From a bacterium (lineage in GTDB: Bacteria > Myxococcota_A > Bradymonadia > UBA7976 > UBA1532), in assembly GCA_030426085.1 (NCBI GenBank), contig JAUHYW010000010.1, forward strand, positions 108,969-172,968: 64,000 nt of DNA, given 5' to 3'. Numbering within the stretch: position 1 is the first letter of the stretch; every line of letters begins with the position of its first letter. A program made the position numbers and the translations under genes. Of the stretch, positions 37,272-48,798 are shown one piece after another. The notes under the pieces are model-generated. The model made no database searches, was not told the origin of the DNA, and was given only the letters and a program-made list of their open reading frames with translations.

Positions 37272-39245
37272 ATGGACGATCGAGGCTTCGGCTACGACGA
37301 CGACCGGGCCACGGTCACGGCCACGCCCGCCGCGAGCGTCACGACGACCCCCACCGCCGAGACCCCACCGCGCGTCCGCGCGGCGGTGCAGCGGCGCCAG
37401 CGAGCCGACATCCAGCGGGCCGGCGGCATGGGCGCGGTGCTGGGCACGGCCCGGGCCGGGGTGCAAGGCGCCGGCGGCGAGCTGCCCCACCGGGCGCAGC
37501 TCGAGCGGGGTTTCCGGGCCGATCTCTCCGGGATCCGGGCCCACGTCGGGGGTCGGGCGGGCGCCGCCGCGCAGGCCATCGGCGCCGACGCGTACGCCAC
37601 CGGCCGCGACGTGGCCTTTCAAGCGCAGCCCGACCTGTGGACCGCCGCGCACGAGGTGACCCACGTCATGCAGCAGCACGACGGGGTCCAGCTCGCCGGC
37701 GGCGTCGGGCGGGCCGGCGACCGGCACGAGCAGCAGGCCGACGCGGTCGCCGACACCATCAGCCAAGGCGGCACCGCGCCCGCCGAGCTGACCGCCGGGT
37801 GGAGCTCGAGCGGCGGCGCCCGCCCGACGGCCGTGCAGCGGCACCCCGACGCCGGCGCGGTGCGGGGCAATACCCTGTCGACGACCGGCGACCCCCGCAG
37901 CGGCGCGCTCGACGCCCGCAGCCGGCGGCGGGTCGACGAGCGCCTCGGCGCGCTGGGCATGGACGACGTGGGGGACTTCCAGAACAGCAGCGACCCGGCG
38001 CACCAGGCGCTGCTGCGCGAGGTGGCCGACGCCAACGCGCAGGAGGTCTACGATCCGAGTCACGCGGACGGCATCGCCACCCGAGAGCGCATCGCCCGGC
38101 AGCAATACGCGGCGGCCATGCAGCGCTACCGGCAGGAGCAGCGAGCGCACCGAGACGGTGAGCTGGAGACCGCCCCCGAGGTGCCCGAGCCGCTGCAACC
38201 CCGACTGGACCGTGCCCGCCGAGCCCACAACGCCGGCGACCGCGATCGCATCGTCGCCGAGCGCACCGACGGCGACGCGACCGCCGACGACCAGACCATT
38301 CAGGCGCTGGCCAACGCGTTCCCCCGCACCATCTTCGGCCGCGCGGTGCAGACCGAGGCCCAGGGCTTCCAGCTCTTCAGCAACATCCCGGCCCTGCGCG
38401 GGCTGAACTACATGCGGGGCGAGATCAACGTCATCGGCCTGCGCGCCTTCCAGGGCGGCGCGGTGCACGACAACAACGAGGAGGCGGTGCACACCGCCGA
38501 CAATCAGTACGACGACACCTTCCTCATCCTGTGGGACCGCGACGGGGAGCACGTCCGCGAGTTCCGAGGCACCACCGACCCCGGCGGGCCGAGCGGCAAC
38601 GGCTTCCGCGTCCTCGCCGATCAACAGTGGACCTACGGCAGCCCGGCGCCCCGCGGGCGAGGCGCCAAGTTCGAACGCCCGCAGTACGGCCTGCCCAGCG
38701 GCGCCGACGAAGACGCCCGGGTCGGGCGCCGAGGCGGCACGACGGGCGTGCCCGAAGAGAGCGCGCTGCCCGCCGCCCACCGCAACCGACCGGGGCGGGT
38801 GATCCGGTGGCACAACGGCGAGCTGCGGCGGGACACCCCCAACCGCGCCGGCCGGCGACCGGGCTATGCCATCCTCCACAGCGGATCGGACGGCAGCAAG
38901 AACGAGCGGGCGTCGGCCGGGGCTCAGGTCGGCGGGGACTCGGTCGCCTGCCAGGTGGTGCATGGGCGGTGGTTCCCGTTCTTCAACGAGACGCTCATCC
39001 GAGCCAACGGGGGCGATGCCGGCCGGCGTATCCAGTTCAACTACATGCTCATCGACGGCCGCGATCTGGTCGATGAGAGCGGGCAGCCCATCCCCGAGCT
39101 GACCGCCATCATGGACGACGCCGGCATCCCCGGGGGCGGCGGCGCCGCGGAACCAGCGGCCGACGGCGACGCCCCCGCGCCCCAGGTCGACGGGGTGGCC
39201 GACGGCGCGACCCGCGCATCCGACGCGCAACCCTCGACCGAGTGA
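37272..39245 (+). CDS. DUF4157 (eCIS-core) protein with phage-like C-terminal domain
   Basis: A 657-aa protein starting at ATG 37272. Residues about 75-150 form the DUF4157 domain: [40 protein letters not shown] and [12 protein letters not shown] with an HExxH metal motif. This domain marks proteins associated with extracellular contractile injection systems. A helical linker follows. From about residue 375 the sequence resembles a phage-associated family ([41 protein letters not shown]): an ordered His...Cys pair as in L,D-transpeptidase-like (YkuD) folds. I infer a delivered or secreted cell-wall-acting effector. No eCIS structural genes are in the window. No signal peptide. Confidence 0.85.
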   Translation: MDDRGFGYDDDRATVTATPAASVTTTPTAETPPRVRAAVQRRQRADIQRAGGMGAVLGTARAGVQGAGGELPHRAQLERGFRADLSGIRAHVGGRAGAAAQAIGADAYATGRDVAFQAQPDLWTAAHEVTHVMQQHDGVQLAGGVGRAGDRHEQQADAVADTISQGGTAPAELTAGWSSSGGARPTAVQRHPDAGAVRGNTLSTTGDPRSGALDARSRRRVDERLGALGMDDVGDFQNSSDPAHQALLREVADANAQEVYDPSHADGIATRERIARQQYAAAMQRYRQEQRAHRDGELETAPEVPEPLQPRLDRARRAHNAGDRDRIVAERTDGDATADDQTIQALANAFPRTIFGRAVQTEAQGFQLFSNIPALRGLNYMRGEINVIGLRAFQGGAVHDNNEEAVHTADNQYDDTFLILWDRDGEHVREFRGTTDPGGPSGNGFRVLADQQWTYGSPAPRGRGAKFERPQYGLPSGADEDARVGRRGGTTGVPEESALPAAHRNRPGRVIRWHNGELRRDTPNRAGRRPGYAILHSGSDGSKNERASAGAQVGGDSVACQVVHGRWFPFFNETLIRANGGDAGRRIQFNYMLIDGRDLVDESGQPIPELTAIMDDAGIPGGGGAAEPAADGDAPAPQVDGVADGATRASDAQPSTE

Positions 39246-39257
39246 CCCCGGGCCGGC

Positions 39258-39932
39258 TCAGCCCCCCTCGCCTGCGCGCCTCAACAGCAGCGGCACCTCG
39301 ACCGCATAGCCCGTCTCGAAGTGCTTGCCGGTGTACCGGATGACAGCCAGCGCGAACCGCTCATCGGGCAGCGGCCACACCCCCAGCAGCGTCACCCCGC
39401 CCCAGGCGTCGACCTTCGCCTCGGCGCCGAAGCCCCGCCAGCTCACCTTCACCTCGAGCACCCGACACACCGGCGTCTCGGGGTCGGCCCCCTCCCCCCG
39501 CGCGAGGACCGCCGCCCGAGCCGCCGCGTCCTTCGGCTTCACCGGCGCGCTGGGGCAGATCCGCAGCGGGCCGTGCTCGACCACCAGCCGGGCGCCGTCG
39601 AGGGCGCGATCGGGCAGCGGCTTCAAGCGGGCCTTCAGCTCGGCCAGCCGCCCGGGGAACGCCTGCGCGACCGCCCGCGCGTCGCCCCGATACCACGACT
39701 GCACCATGCGCGGCTCGCCCGGCTCACCCGCCCGCAGCGGCAGGAAGTGCAGCCGCGGCTCGTCGCCCAGCCCGCCGATGTGAAGCAGGTAGTACAGCTT
39801 GCCATCCACCGGCTCCCAGCCGAGCAGCTCGAGCCGGTCGTCGTCGCCCACGGTCGCCCCGGCGGTCGATGCGAACATCATCGAGAGCATCAGACAGGCC
39901 GCGACGGCACAGCGCGGCATGACATGCCTCAT
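39258..39932 (-). CDS. exported hypothetical protein in HTTM operon
   Basis: A 224-aa protein starting at the minus ATG at 39930-39932. The signal peptide is RCAVAACLMLSMMFASTAGA. The mature part contains RLELLGWEPVDGKLYYLLHIGG, RICPSAPVKPKD and FALAVIRYTGKHFETGYAVEVPLLLRR; a Cys pair may form a disulfide. I recognise no family. Its start overlaps the stop of the HTTM gene by four bases, so it is the third gene of a coupled operon. Confidence 0.75.
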   Translation of the reverse strand: MRHVMPRCAVAACLMLSMMFASTAGATVGDDDRLELLGWEPVDGKLYYLLHIGGLGDEPRLHFLPLRAGEPGEPRMVQSWYRGDARAVAQAFPGRLAELKARLKPLPDRALDGARLVVEHGPLRICPSAPVKPKDAAARAAVLARGEGADPETPVCRVLEVKVSWRGFGAEAKVDAWGGVTLLGVWPLPDERFALAVIRYTGKHFETGYAVEVPLLLRRAGEGG

Positions 39933-40819
39933 GACTTCACCGCCCGGCTGCTCAACCAGCTCTGGAAGCGCTGCAAGCGGGCGCCGTCGACGAACAGGAT
40001 GTAGAAGGTCACCATCTGCAAGCTGAACCAGATCAGATCGACCATCATCAGCGCGATGACCGCGTGCATGCCGACCCCGAGCACGTAGGCCAGCGGCCGC
40101 AAGCGCTTGACCAGGAAGAGGATCGGCGCCCCGACCTCGAAGCCCAGCGCCAGCACGCCCTGCACCACCCACGCCCAGTGGGGCAGGATGTCGATGAGCC
40201 ACGCCGCGGCCTCGGTGCGATACAGACCCACGCTGTGACCTATCAGGATGTCGGTGCGATCGAGCCAGTCGCCGTGTGCCATCTTGCAGATGCCGGCGGT
40301 GCCATATTGGATGATCAACGTCGCCTGCAATATGCGCAGGGGCCACGCGCTCTGTCTCTCTGCCTTCTCGCCGTCGACGATCGCCTCGCGGGGGGCCGGC
40401 GCGAGCAGAAGCAGCAGGAAGCCGACGATGAACAGCTTGTTGATCGTGAACGCGCTGTAGGTGTCGACCCGCTGCACATAGACCGCACACAGCAGCGTCA
40501 CGAACAGCGCCGCCCGCCGCCAGCGGCCGAGCACGACGAGCAGCGGCGCGCCGATGAGCACCGCGACGAAGGGCCACAGCAGCCACGGGGGCAGCGGCGG
40601 CAGCGGGATCGAGAACGCCCGATCGCTGATGTCGAGCGGGTAGTGGAAGCCGACGGTGGTCAGCCACTCCTCGGCGCCGTGCAGCCAGGCGCCCATGTAC
40701 AGGATGAAGCTGAGGGTGAACGCCTGCTCGAACAGACGCAGGCGCGCCGGGTGGATGGGCGCGAACCACCAGTTCAGGATCGCGGCGCCGACCCGGCGGG
40801 GCAGATCACGGGGGCTCAT
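39929..40819 (-). CDS. HTTM-domain (vitamin K-dependent carboxylase-like) membrane protein
   Basis: A 296-aa polytopic protein. It begins with an HTTM-like pattern (FAPIHPARLRLFEQAFTLSFILYMGAW), continues with WLTTVGFHYPLD and contains several long helices (LLWPFVAVLIGAPLLVVLG, FTINKLFIVGFLLLLLA, ILQATLIIQYGTAGICKMAHGDWLDRTDI, HAVIALMMVDLIWFSLQMVTFYILFV). HTTM proteins are the membrane part of vitamin-K-dependent gamma-carboxylases and related bacterial proteins of unknown activity. The YGTAGICKM segment corresponds to the conserved helix of the family. It is translationally coupled with the genes on both sides. Confidence 0.85.
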   Translation of the reverse strand: MSPRDLPRRVGAAILNWWFAPIHPARLRLFEQAFTLSFILYMGAWLHGAEEWLTTVGFHYPLDISDRAFSIPLPPLPPWLLWPFVAVLIGAPLLVVLGRWRRAALFVTLLCAVYVQRVDTYSAFTINKLFIVGFLLLLLAPAPREAIVDGEKAERQSAWPLRILQATLIIQYGTAGICKMAHGDWLDRTDILIGHSVGLYRTEAAAWLIDILPHWAWVVQGVLALGFEVGAPILFLVKRLRPLAYVLGVGMHAVIALMMVDLIWFSLQMVTFYILFVDGARLQRFQSWLSSRAVKS

Positions 40820-41694
40820 CGCTCGCCTCCCCCGCCCTGATCGGGCGCCTTCGGGCGGGGCAGCGCCTCGAGCGGCCGCTTGCGCACCGGCTGAAGCGGG
40901 CGCCTCGCCGGCTCAGCGGGCGCCGGCAGCGGCCTGAGCGGTGGCTCCCCGGTTCGTCCGGCCCCGTCGGGTGACTTCGGCCGAGGCGACGCCTTCGGCT
41001 GCGGCTTCGGGCGCGGCCTCGCCCGCTTCGCGTCGCGGGGCGACGGCGCCCGCTGCCCGCCGCCGGCCCGCTTGCCCCGGCTCGACACGTAGCGCATCTC
41101 GCGGCCCTCGAAGGTCAACAGCACCTTGGTCCGCCGTCGGCGCATCTCGGCCAGCGGCCGCTTGTGGAAGCGGCCCTCCTCCTTCAAGAGCTCCTCGACC
41201 GTGCGGCTCGCCGAGACGAAGCGCACCCCGTACAGGGGCGGCGCGTCGGGGTTGAGGGCCGCGTAGCGATCGGCGATCCAGCGCGCCATGTAGCGGGCCC
41301 GGTTCCGGCCGCCCCGGCGGCGATACGACTTGCCGAGCAGCCGGTGGAACCGGGTGCGATAGCCGAAGATGGACATGTCGAAGTAGCCATCCAGCGGCAG
41401 CTCGACCCACTCGGCGCCCCGATCCGGCCGGACCTCGATGTGATAGGTGCCCCACGCCCCCACCTCGCGGGTGAAGAGGCACGCCACCCGGTGCATGTGG
41501 CGCAGGTCGCGGTGCACGTCGATGTCACCGACCTTGTACAGATCGCGCCCGGCCGATCCCACATAGGTGATGGGACCGAGCCAGACGACGAGGAAGAACA
41601 GCGACGCGACGATCCCCCCGATCCCCATCAGCCGGGGCGTATCGGAGGGCGGGTCGCCGGGCGGGTCGGCCGGGCCGTCGGGGGGTCGACTCAT
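40816..41694 (-). CDS. membrane-anchored protein with Pro/Arg/Lys-rich tail, HTTM operon
   Basis: A 292-aa protein starting at the minus ATG at 41692-41694 behind GGAG. One N-terminal helix (about 25-45, GIGGIVASLFFLVVWLGPITYV) is followed by an extracytoplasmic-looking domain (VHRDLRHMHRVACLFTREVGAWGTYHIEV, YFDMSIFGYRTRFHRLLGKSYRR, VLLTFEGREMRYVSSR). The last 90 residues are low-complexity Arg/Pro/Lys. It is encoded first in the three-gene operon and overlaps the HTTM gene by four bases. No family name, but small proteins of this kind often accompany HTTM proteins. Confidence 0.75.
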   Translation of the reverse strand: MSRPPDGPADPPGDPPSDTPRLMGIGGIVASLFFLVVWLGPITYVGSAGRDLYKVGDIDVHRDLRHMHRVACLFTREVGAWGTYHIEVRPDRGAEWVELPLDGYFDMSIFGYRTRFHRLLGKSYRRRGGRNRARYMARWIADRYAALNPDAPPLYGVRFVSASRTVEELLKEEGRFHKRPLAEMRRRRTKVLLTFEGREMRYVSSRGKRAGGGQRAPSPRDAKRARPRPKPQPKASPRPKSPDGAGRTGEPPLRPLPAPAEPARRPLQPVRKRPLEALPRPKAPDQGGGGER

Positions 41695-41869
41695 GGGCTC
41701 CTCGGGCGGGGTTCGTCTCCGACGTCGGGGGGTGCGGCGAGCAGCGGTCGGCGGCCTCGTACGGTGCGCCCGGCCGGCATCGGCCCTCCCTCGGCGTCGT
41801 GAGGCGCGAATATACAGCACCCGACCGGACGATGGCGCATCCCGACGGCCGAACTGGTACCGTCCGCCC

Positions 41870-43768
41870 GTGGAGACCGCGTCCAAGATCCAGCTCATGG
41901 CGGTGGGGCTCGTCCTGGCGACCGCGGCTCTGGTGGGGCCGGTGGTCTTCTGGGGCTACGACGCCCTCGTCGACCGCCAGCAGACCGAGGCCCTCGACCG
42001 GCTGGTGACGGTCGAGGGCCGGCGCTTCTCGGCGGCGCTGCTCGAGCTGGAGCACGACGTGGCGCTGCTGCAGGAGGTGCCCGCGCTCGGCGCGCTGCGC
42101 GCCCGTCAGCCCGAGATCGCGGCGGCCCTCTCGGTGCCGCAGCTCGAGGCGGTGCTGGTGCAGGTCTTCGCGGCGATGGTCACCGCCAAGCCCCATTACG
42201 CCCAGATCCGGTTCATCGGCGCCGCCGACGCCGGGCGGGAGCGGGTGCGGGTCGACCGCCGCGACGGGGTCATCCGCCCGGTCCCGAGCGCCTTGCTCCA
42301 GCCCAAGGGGCACCGCCCCTACTTCACCGCGGTCATCGGCCTCGAGCCGGACGAGACCTACATCTCGCGGGTCGAGCTCAACCGCGAAGAGGGGCGCATC
42401 GAGCAGCCCGAGTGGGCGACCCTGCGGATCGCCCGCGCCGTCCGCGACGCCCGGGGGCAGCCGTTCGGGGTCCTGATCATCAACCTGGACTTCAGCGCGT
42501 TCGTCGCCGACCTCTACCACCGGGGCTCGGGGCGCAGCGTGCGACACTTCATCGCCAACGAGGGCGGGCACTACCTGGTGCACCCCGACCCGGCGCGCAC
42601 CTTCGGCTTCGATCGGGGCACCCCCCACCGGGCCCAGGACGATCACCCGGCCCTCGCCCCGCTCTTCACCCCCGAAGGCCCCGAGCAGATGCAGATCCGG
42701 GCCGACGGCCAGCGGATCGCCTGGCGGCGTATCGGACTGCCGTCGGCCTCCCGGGGCGAGGCGCTGTTCATCGGGGTCGCAGCGACCGACGACGCCGGCG
42801 CCGAGGCGGACATCGTCATCCGGGCGCTGGCGCTGACCGCGGCCGCCATGCTCGCGGCGCTGCTGGGCGGGGTCTTCTTCTCCCGGCGCCTCATCCGACC
42901 TCTGCGGCGCATCACCGCGGCCGCCCGGGCCATCGGCGAGGGTCGGCTGGCCGAGCCGCTGCCCGCCGAGCGGGCCGACGAGATCGGGGTGCTCGCCCGC
43001 ACCTTCGAGCAGATGGTGGCGGTGCTCGCCGAGAAGGAGCGGCGCCTGGCCGATACCAACGCGGCCCTCGAAGAGACCAACACCGCGCTGGCGCGGGCCA
43101 ACCGCGACCTGCAGCAGTTCGCCCACGTCGCGACCCACGACCTGCGCGAGCCGGCCCGGCGGGCGGCGGGCATCGCCGATCTGCTCATGCTCGAAGAGGA
43201 CGAGCGGCTCTCAGCGGACGGGGTCGCGATGCTCGAGCGCCTGCAAGGCATCACCGAGAACATGCTGGCCCGCATCGCCGACTTCCGGGTCCTGGCGGGC
43301 ATCGGCAGCGGCCGGCTCGTCCGATCCGAGGTCGACCTCGACGCGCTGCTCGACGCGGTGCTCGACGAGGCCGGCGCGCCCCAGGTCCCGGTGAGCCGCG
43401 ATCGGCTGCCCACGATCCGGGCCTACCCCGAGCTGGTCGCGCTGATGTACCGTACGCTGATCCTCGACGCGGCGCGTCGAGCGGCGGAGGCCCCCTTCCG
43501 CATCCACTTCGGGGCCACCGCCGCCGAGGCGGGGCTCATCCTGTCGATGACGATCAGCGGCTACGGCCTGTCACCGGACGTCCTCCGCGGTATCTTCGAT
43601 CGCATGGCGCGCCTCGGTGACGAGGCCCACGGCCTGGGCCTCTCGGTCTGCCGCCGGGTCGTCGAGCACCACACCGGGTGGATCCGGGTGGCCTCCGAAG
43701 GCGCCGAGGTCGAGTTCACCTTCAACCTGGGAGAACCCTCCGATGAGCGTTCACATACCGCCGGATGA
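41870..43768 (+). CDS. HisKA sensor protein with degenerate ATPase domain
   Basis: About 632 aa from GTG 41870 (ATG 41897 is an alternative). The N-terminus has a membrane helix (KIQLMAVGLVLATAALVGPVVFWG), an extracytoplasmic Cache-like sensor (about 35-310), a second helix (IRALALTAAAMLAALLGGVFF) and HAMP. A coiled coil leads to HisKA with phospho-acceptor QFAHVATHDLREPARR, the phytochrome-type version. The expected HATPase boxes are altered: the N-box reads LILDAARRA (no Asn), the G1 box reads ISGYGL (no Asp), and the G2 region is HGLGLSVCRR. ATP binding is therefore doubtful. It overlaps the response regulator by 26 bp, so the two form a pair. Confidence 0.88.
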   Translation: METASKIQLMAVGLVLATAALVGPVVFWGYDALVDRQQTEALDRLVTVEGRRFSAALLELEHDVALLQEVPALGALRARQPEIAAALSVPQLEAVLVQVFAAMVTAKPHYAQIRFIGAADAGRERVRVDRRDGVIRPVPSALLQPKGHRPYFTAVIGLEPDETYISRVELNREEGRIEQPEWATLRIARAVRDARGQPFGVLIINLDFSAFVADLYHRGSGRSVRHFIANEGGHYLVHPDPARTFGFDRGTPHRAQDDHPALAPLFTPEGPEQMQIRADGQRIAWRRIGLPSASRGEALFIGVAATDDAGAEADIVIRALALTAAAMLAALLGGVFFSRRLIRPLRRITAAARAIGEGRLAEPLPAERADEIGVLARTFEQMVAVLAEKERRLADTNAALEETNTALARANRDLQQFAHVATHDLREPARRAAGIADLLMLEEDERLSADGVAMLERLQGITENMLARIADFRVLAGIGSGRLVRSEVDLDALLDAVLDEAGAPQVPVSRDRLPTIRAYPELVALMYRTLILDAARRAAEAPFRIHFGATAAEAGLILSMTISGYGLSPDVLRGIFDRMARLGDEAHGLGLSVCRRVVEHHTGWIRVASEGAEVEFTFNLGEPSDERSHTAG

Positions 43769-44162
43769 GACGGGGCCGGTCGTGATGGTCGATGACAGCC
43801 CCGACGACATCCTCATCGCCCGCCGCTGCCACCGCAAGTCGGGTCTGCCCAACGCCTTCCTGCCGCTGAACGGCGGGCTCGAGCTGCTGGCCCACCTCGA
43901 AGATGTCGACGCCGGGCGGGCGCCGATGCCAGCGGTCGTGCTGCTCGACATCAACATGCCCGACCTCAACGGCTTCGAAACGCTGGCCCGGGTGCGGGGC
44001 CACGCGGCCTTCGTCGAGGTGCCGGTCATCATGATGCTGACCAACTCCGACGACCCCCGCGACGTGAAGCGGGCCATCGAGTCCGGCGCGAGCGGCCTTC
44101 AGATCAAGCCGACCCGGGTCCGGGACTACGTCGCGTTCTTCGACAGCCTCACCGCCGCCTGA
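43743..44162 (+). CDS. Rcp1-like single-domain response regulator
   Basis: A 139-aa protein starting at ATG 43743 within the end of the sensor gene. REC-domain residues: acidic pair in VVMVDDSPDDILIA, phospho-acceptor Asp in VVLLDINMPDLNG, Thr in MMLTNSDDPRD and Lys in LQIKPTRV. It is of the Rcp1/CheY-like class that pairs with phytochrome-type kinases and has no output domain. It presumably passes phosphate or conformation to another protein. Confidence 0.92.
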   Translation: MSVHIPPDETGPVVMVDDSPDDILIARRCHRKSGLPNAFLPLNGGLELLAHLEDVDAGRAPMPAVVLLDINMPDLNGFETLARVRGHAAFVEVPVIMMLTNSDDPRDVKRAIESGASGLQIKPTRVRDYVAFFDSLTAA

Positions 44163-44282
44163 CCCCCACCGCGGCCCCTGACACGCGACCGCGTCCCCGG
44201 CCCCGATGGCGCAGCGTCGACCTGGCACGCCTCCTGCTAACTCGGAGCGACGACACCCTCGACCCGCTCCCGGAGACGCCCC

Positions 44283-44525
44283 ATGACCGCCGCCGCCGAC
44301 GGCCTGTGCCACCCGGTCGTGATCCGGGGCTTCGACCCCTCCCCCACCTGGCGCAACCACCGGCTGTTCACGCTGATGTCGTCCTACCCCAGCCCCTGGG
44401 CGCTCACGGCGGGCAACTACGTGCGCCACCGACTGACCGGCTCGGCCACCCCGGCCCGTGACGTCGTCACCGCCCGCCTCACCGGGCGCCTCGGGCACGC
44501 CCGGGGCCGAGCCCGCGGGGACTGA
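44283..44525 (+). CDS. small hypothetical protein (80 aa)
   Basis: ATG 44283 with GGAG nine bases upstream. Codons almost all end in G or C, like the neighbouring genes. The product (PVVIRGFDPSPTWRNHRLFTLMSSYPSPWALTAGNYVRHRL) has no recognised family, no signal and no membrane helix. Its stop codon lies in the loop of a 14-bp hairpin, consistent with a real transcript end. It is probable but unproven. Confidence 0.5.
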   Translation: MTAAADGLCHPVVIRGFDPSPTWRNHRLFTLMSSYPSPWALTAGNYVRHRLTGSATPARDVVTARLTGRLGHARGRARGD

Positions 44526-44539
44526 CCCCGCGGGCTCGG
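44507..44539 (+). terminator. strong GC hairpin, terminator-like without T-run
   Basis: A perfect 14-bp inverted repeat, CCGAGCCCGCGGGG and CCCCGCGGGCTCGG, with a 5-nt loop ACTGA. It lies at the end of the 80-aa gene. No poly-T follows, so intrinsic termination is uncertain. Confidence 0.5.
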
Positions 44540-44597
44540 CCTGCGAGAGGGTGCCGCTCACCGCCCCGGGACAGGCGCCTTGCCGACCCGGGGCGCG

Positions 44598-47164
<2,567 letters not shown>

Positions 47165-47168
<4 letters not shown>

Positions 47169-48196
47169 TCCACCCGCTGCTGCCCGACGAAGAGCCCACG
47201 ATCCTCGTCGTCGACGACCAGCCGGCCAACCTCGACGTGATCGTCGAGCTGCTGCGCCCTCACTACCGCATCAAGGCCGCCCGCGACGGCGCCCGGGCGC
47301 TCGCCATCGCCCGCAGCGATCCCCCGCCCGACCTGATCCTGCTCGACGTCGTGATGCCCGGCATGGACGGCTACGAGCTGTGCCGCCGCCTCAAGTCCGA
47401 CCCCCGCACCCGCGACGTGCCCGTCATCTTCCTCACCGCCCTGCACGACGAGGCCCGCGAGGCCGCGTGCCTCGACATGGGCGCGGCCGACTTCATCACC
47501 AAGCCCTTCAACCCGGCCGTCGTCCAGGCCCGGGTGCGCACCCAGCTCGCCCTGGTCTACGAGCGCCGCCTCTCCGACCGCCTGCTGGCCAACGCCCTGC
47601 CCGCCCGGGTCATCGACGACCTCAAGCGCCACGGCCACTCACCGCCGCGGCAGCACGCCGACGTCTCGCTGCTCTTCATCGACATGATCGACTTCACCCA
47701 CACCGCCGGGCGCCTCGACCCGGCAGTGCTCATGGCCGAGCTGAGCGCGATCTTCGCCGGCTTCGACGCCATCGTCGAGCGCTGGGGCGGCCAGCCCATC
47801 AAGAGCATCGGCGACGCCTACTTCTGCGTATGCGGCATGCCCGACCCCTACCCCGACCACGCCCGCCGCATCATCGAGATCGGCCTGGGCTTCATCGGCT
47901 TCCTCCTCGACCGCAACCGGACCCACCCCCACGCCTGGGAGGCCCGCGTCGGCGCCCACTCGGGCCCGGTCATCGCCGGCATCGTCGGCCGCACCCGCTA
48001 TCTCTACGACGTCTTCGGCGACGCGGTGAACGTCGCCTCACGGGTCGAGCGCGCCTCGTGGCCCATGCGCCTGACCGTCACCGAGACCACCCGCCAGGCC
48101 GTCGACCCCGACGACCCCTTCGACTTCGTGCCCCGGGGCCCGGTCGCGCTCAAGGGCAAGGGCAAGCTGCCGCTGTTCTTCGTCGACCGCCGCTGA
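47165..48196 (+). CDS. response regulator-class III adenylate/guanylate cyclase
   Basis: A 343-aa protein starting at ATG 47165, overlapping the kinase stop. The N-terminal REC domain has [34 protein letters not shown] and TKPFNP. The C-terminal CHD cyclase domain has the first metal Asp in [10 protein letters not shown], the second in [10 protein letters not shown], the Asn/Arg transition-state pair in [12 protein letters not shown] and the late Lys in [12 protein letters not shown]. It should produce a cyclic nucleotide when phosphorylated by the upstream kinase. Confidence 0.92.
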
Positions 48197-48303
48197 CCCC
48201 GCGTGCTCGATCCGGAATGGGCATTGACGTGGCGCACCGGCTGGATTAGGTTGTCGCGGTCGACGAGCCGTCGCGCTGAATCGGGCTCCTCAGCGATGTA
48301 CGA

Positions 48304-48376
48304 AGGGGTGTAGCTCAGTCGGTAGAGCAGCGGACTCCAAATCCGCAGGTCGCAGGTTCGATCCCTGTCGCCCCTG
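48304..48376 (+). tRNA. tRNA-Trp (CCA)
   Basis: Acceptor AGGGGTG pairs with CGCCCCT (48369-48375), with one G-T pair. The D-arm is GCTCAGTCGGTAGAGC, the anticodon arm GCGGACTCCAAATCCGC shows CCA, and the T-arm is GCAGGTTCGATCCCTGT. Discriminator G, as in bacterial tRNA-Trp. It is the probable integration target of the island to its right. Confidence 0.95.
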
Positions 48377-48379
48377 CCC

Positions 48380-48420
48380 ATAAGCCCCCTGGTGACAAAG
48401 TCGCCAGGGGGCTTTTCTTT
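48380..48420 (+). terminator. intrinsic terminator after tRNA-Trp
   Basis: The stem AAGCCCCCTGG / CCAGGGGGCTT with an 11-nt loop is followed by TTCTTTT, a textbook Rho-independent terminator directly downstream of the tRNA. Confidence 0.93.
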
Positions 48421-48798
48421 TGGCGGGGTCAGGAGGGCGGCGTGCAAGGCACTGGATTCATGCGGGTTTCGGGCAGCGGTGGTCTCTCAAGTTGGTGGGC
48501 GGTCGAAGGCGGCAAGTCGTCAGGAAGATCCGGGGCGGCGTCAAGAACTTCTTGAAAACGTGCATTCCGGGGCAGATCTCGGGGGCAACTGGTCGACTGG
48601 TGGTCGACGATTTGGGCCCCGAAACAAGCTGGGTTTCGGGTAGTTCAACAGAGTTGGCCGAGTTGCCGGGTATTCCGCTGCTACGTCACCGAGCACCTCG
48701 GAAACGGCCACCACTGACGATTGTCAGCATTTTCGAGGGCCGCTTTGCTTGAGACGAGTTCAATGTGCCCACGTCGCCGGGCACCCCCGCACCGAGGC
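48421..48798. other. non-coding stretch at island edge
   Basis: About 380 bases of visibly lower GC than the flanks. Short open frames on both strands have no RBS, no family resemblance and no consistent codon use. No copy of the tRNA-Trp 3' end is visible. It is probably decayed island DNA. Confidence 0.5.

Noticed and set aside
44580..44597. TTG 44580 as start of the hybrid kinase
   Set aside because: No RBS fits; ATG 44598 or GTG 44643 are better placed.
48420..48752. A 110-codon plus-strand frame after tRNA-Trp
   Set aside because: It begins inside the terminator region, has no RBS and no family resemblance; considered decayed island sequence.
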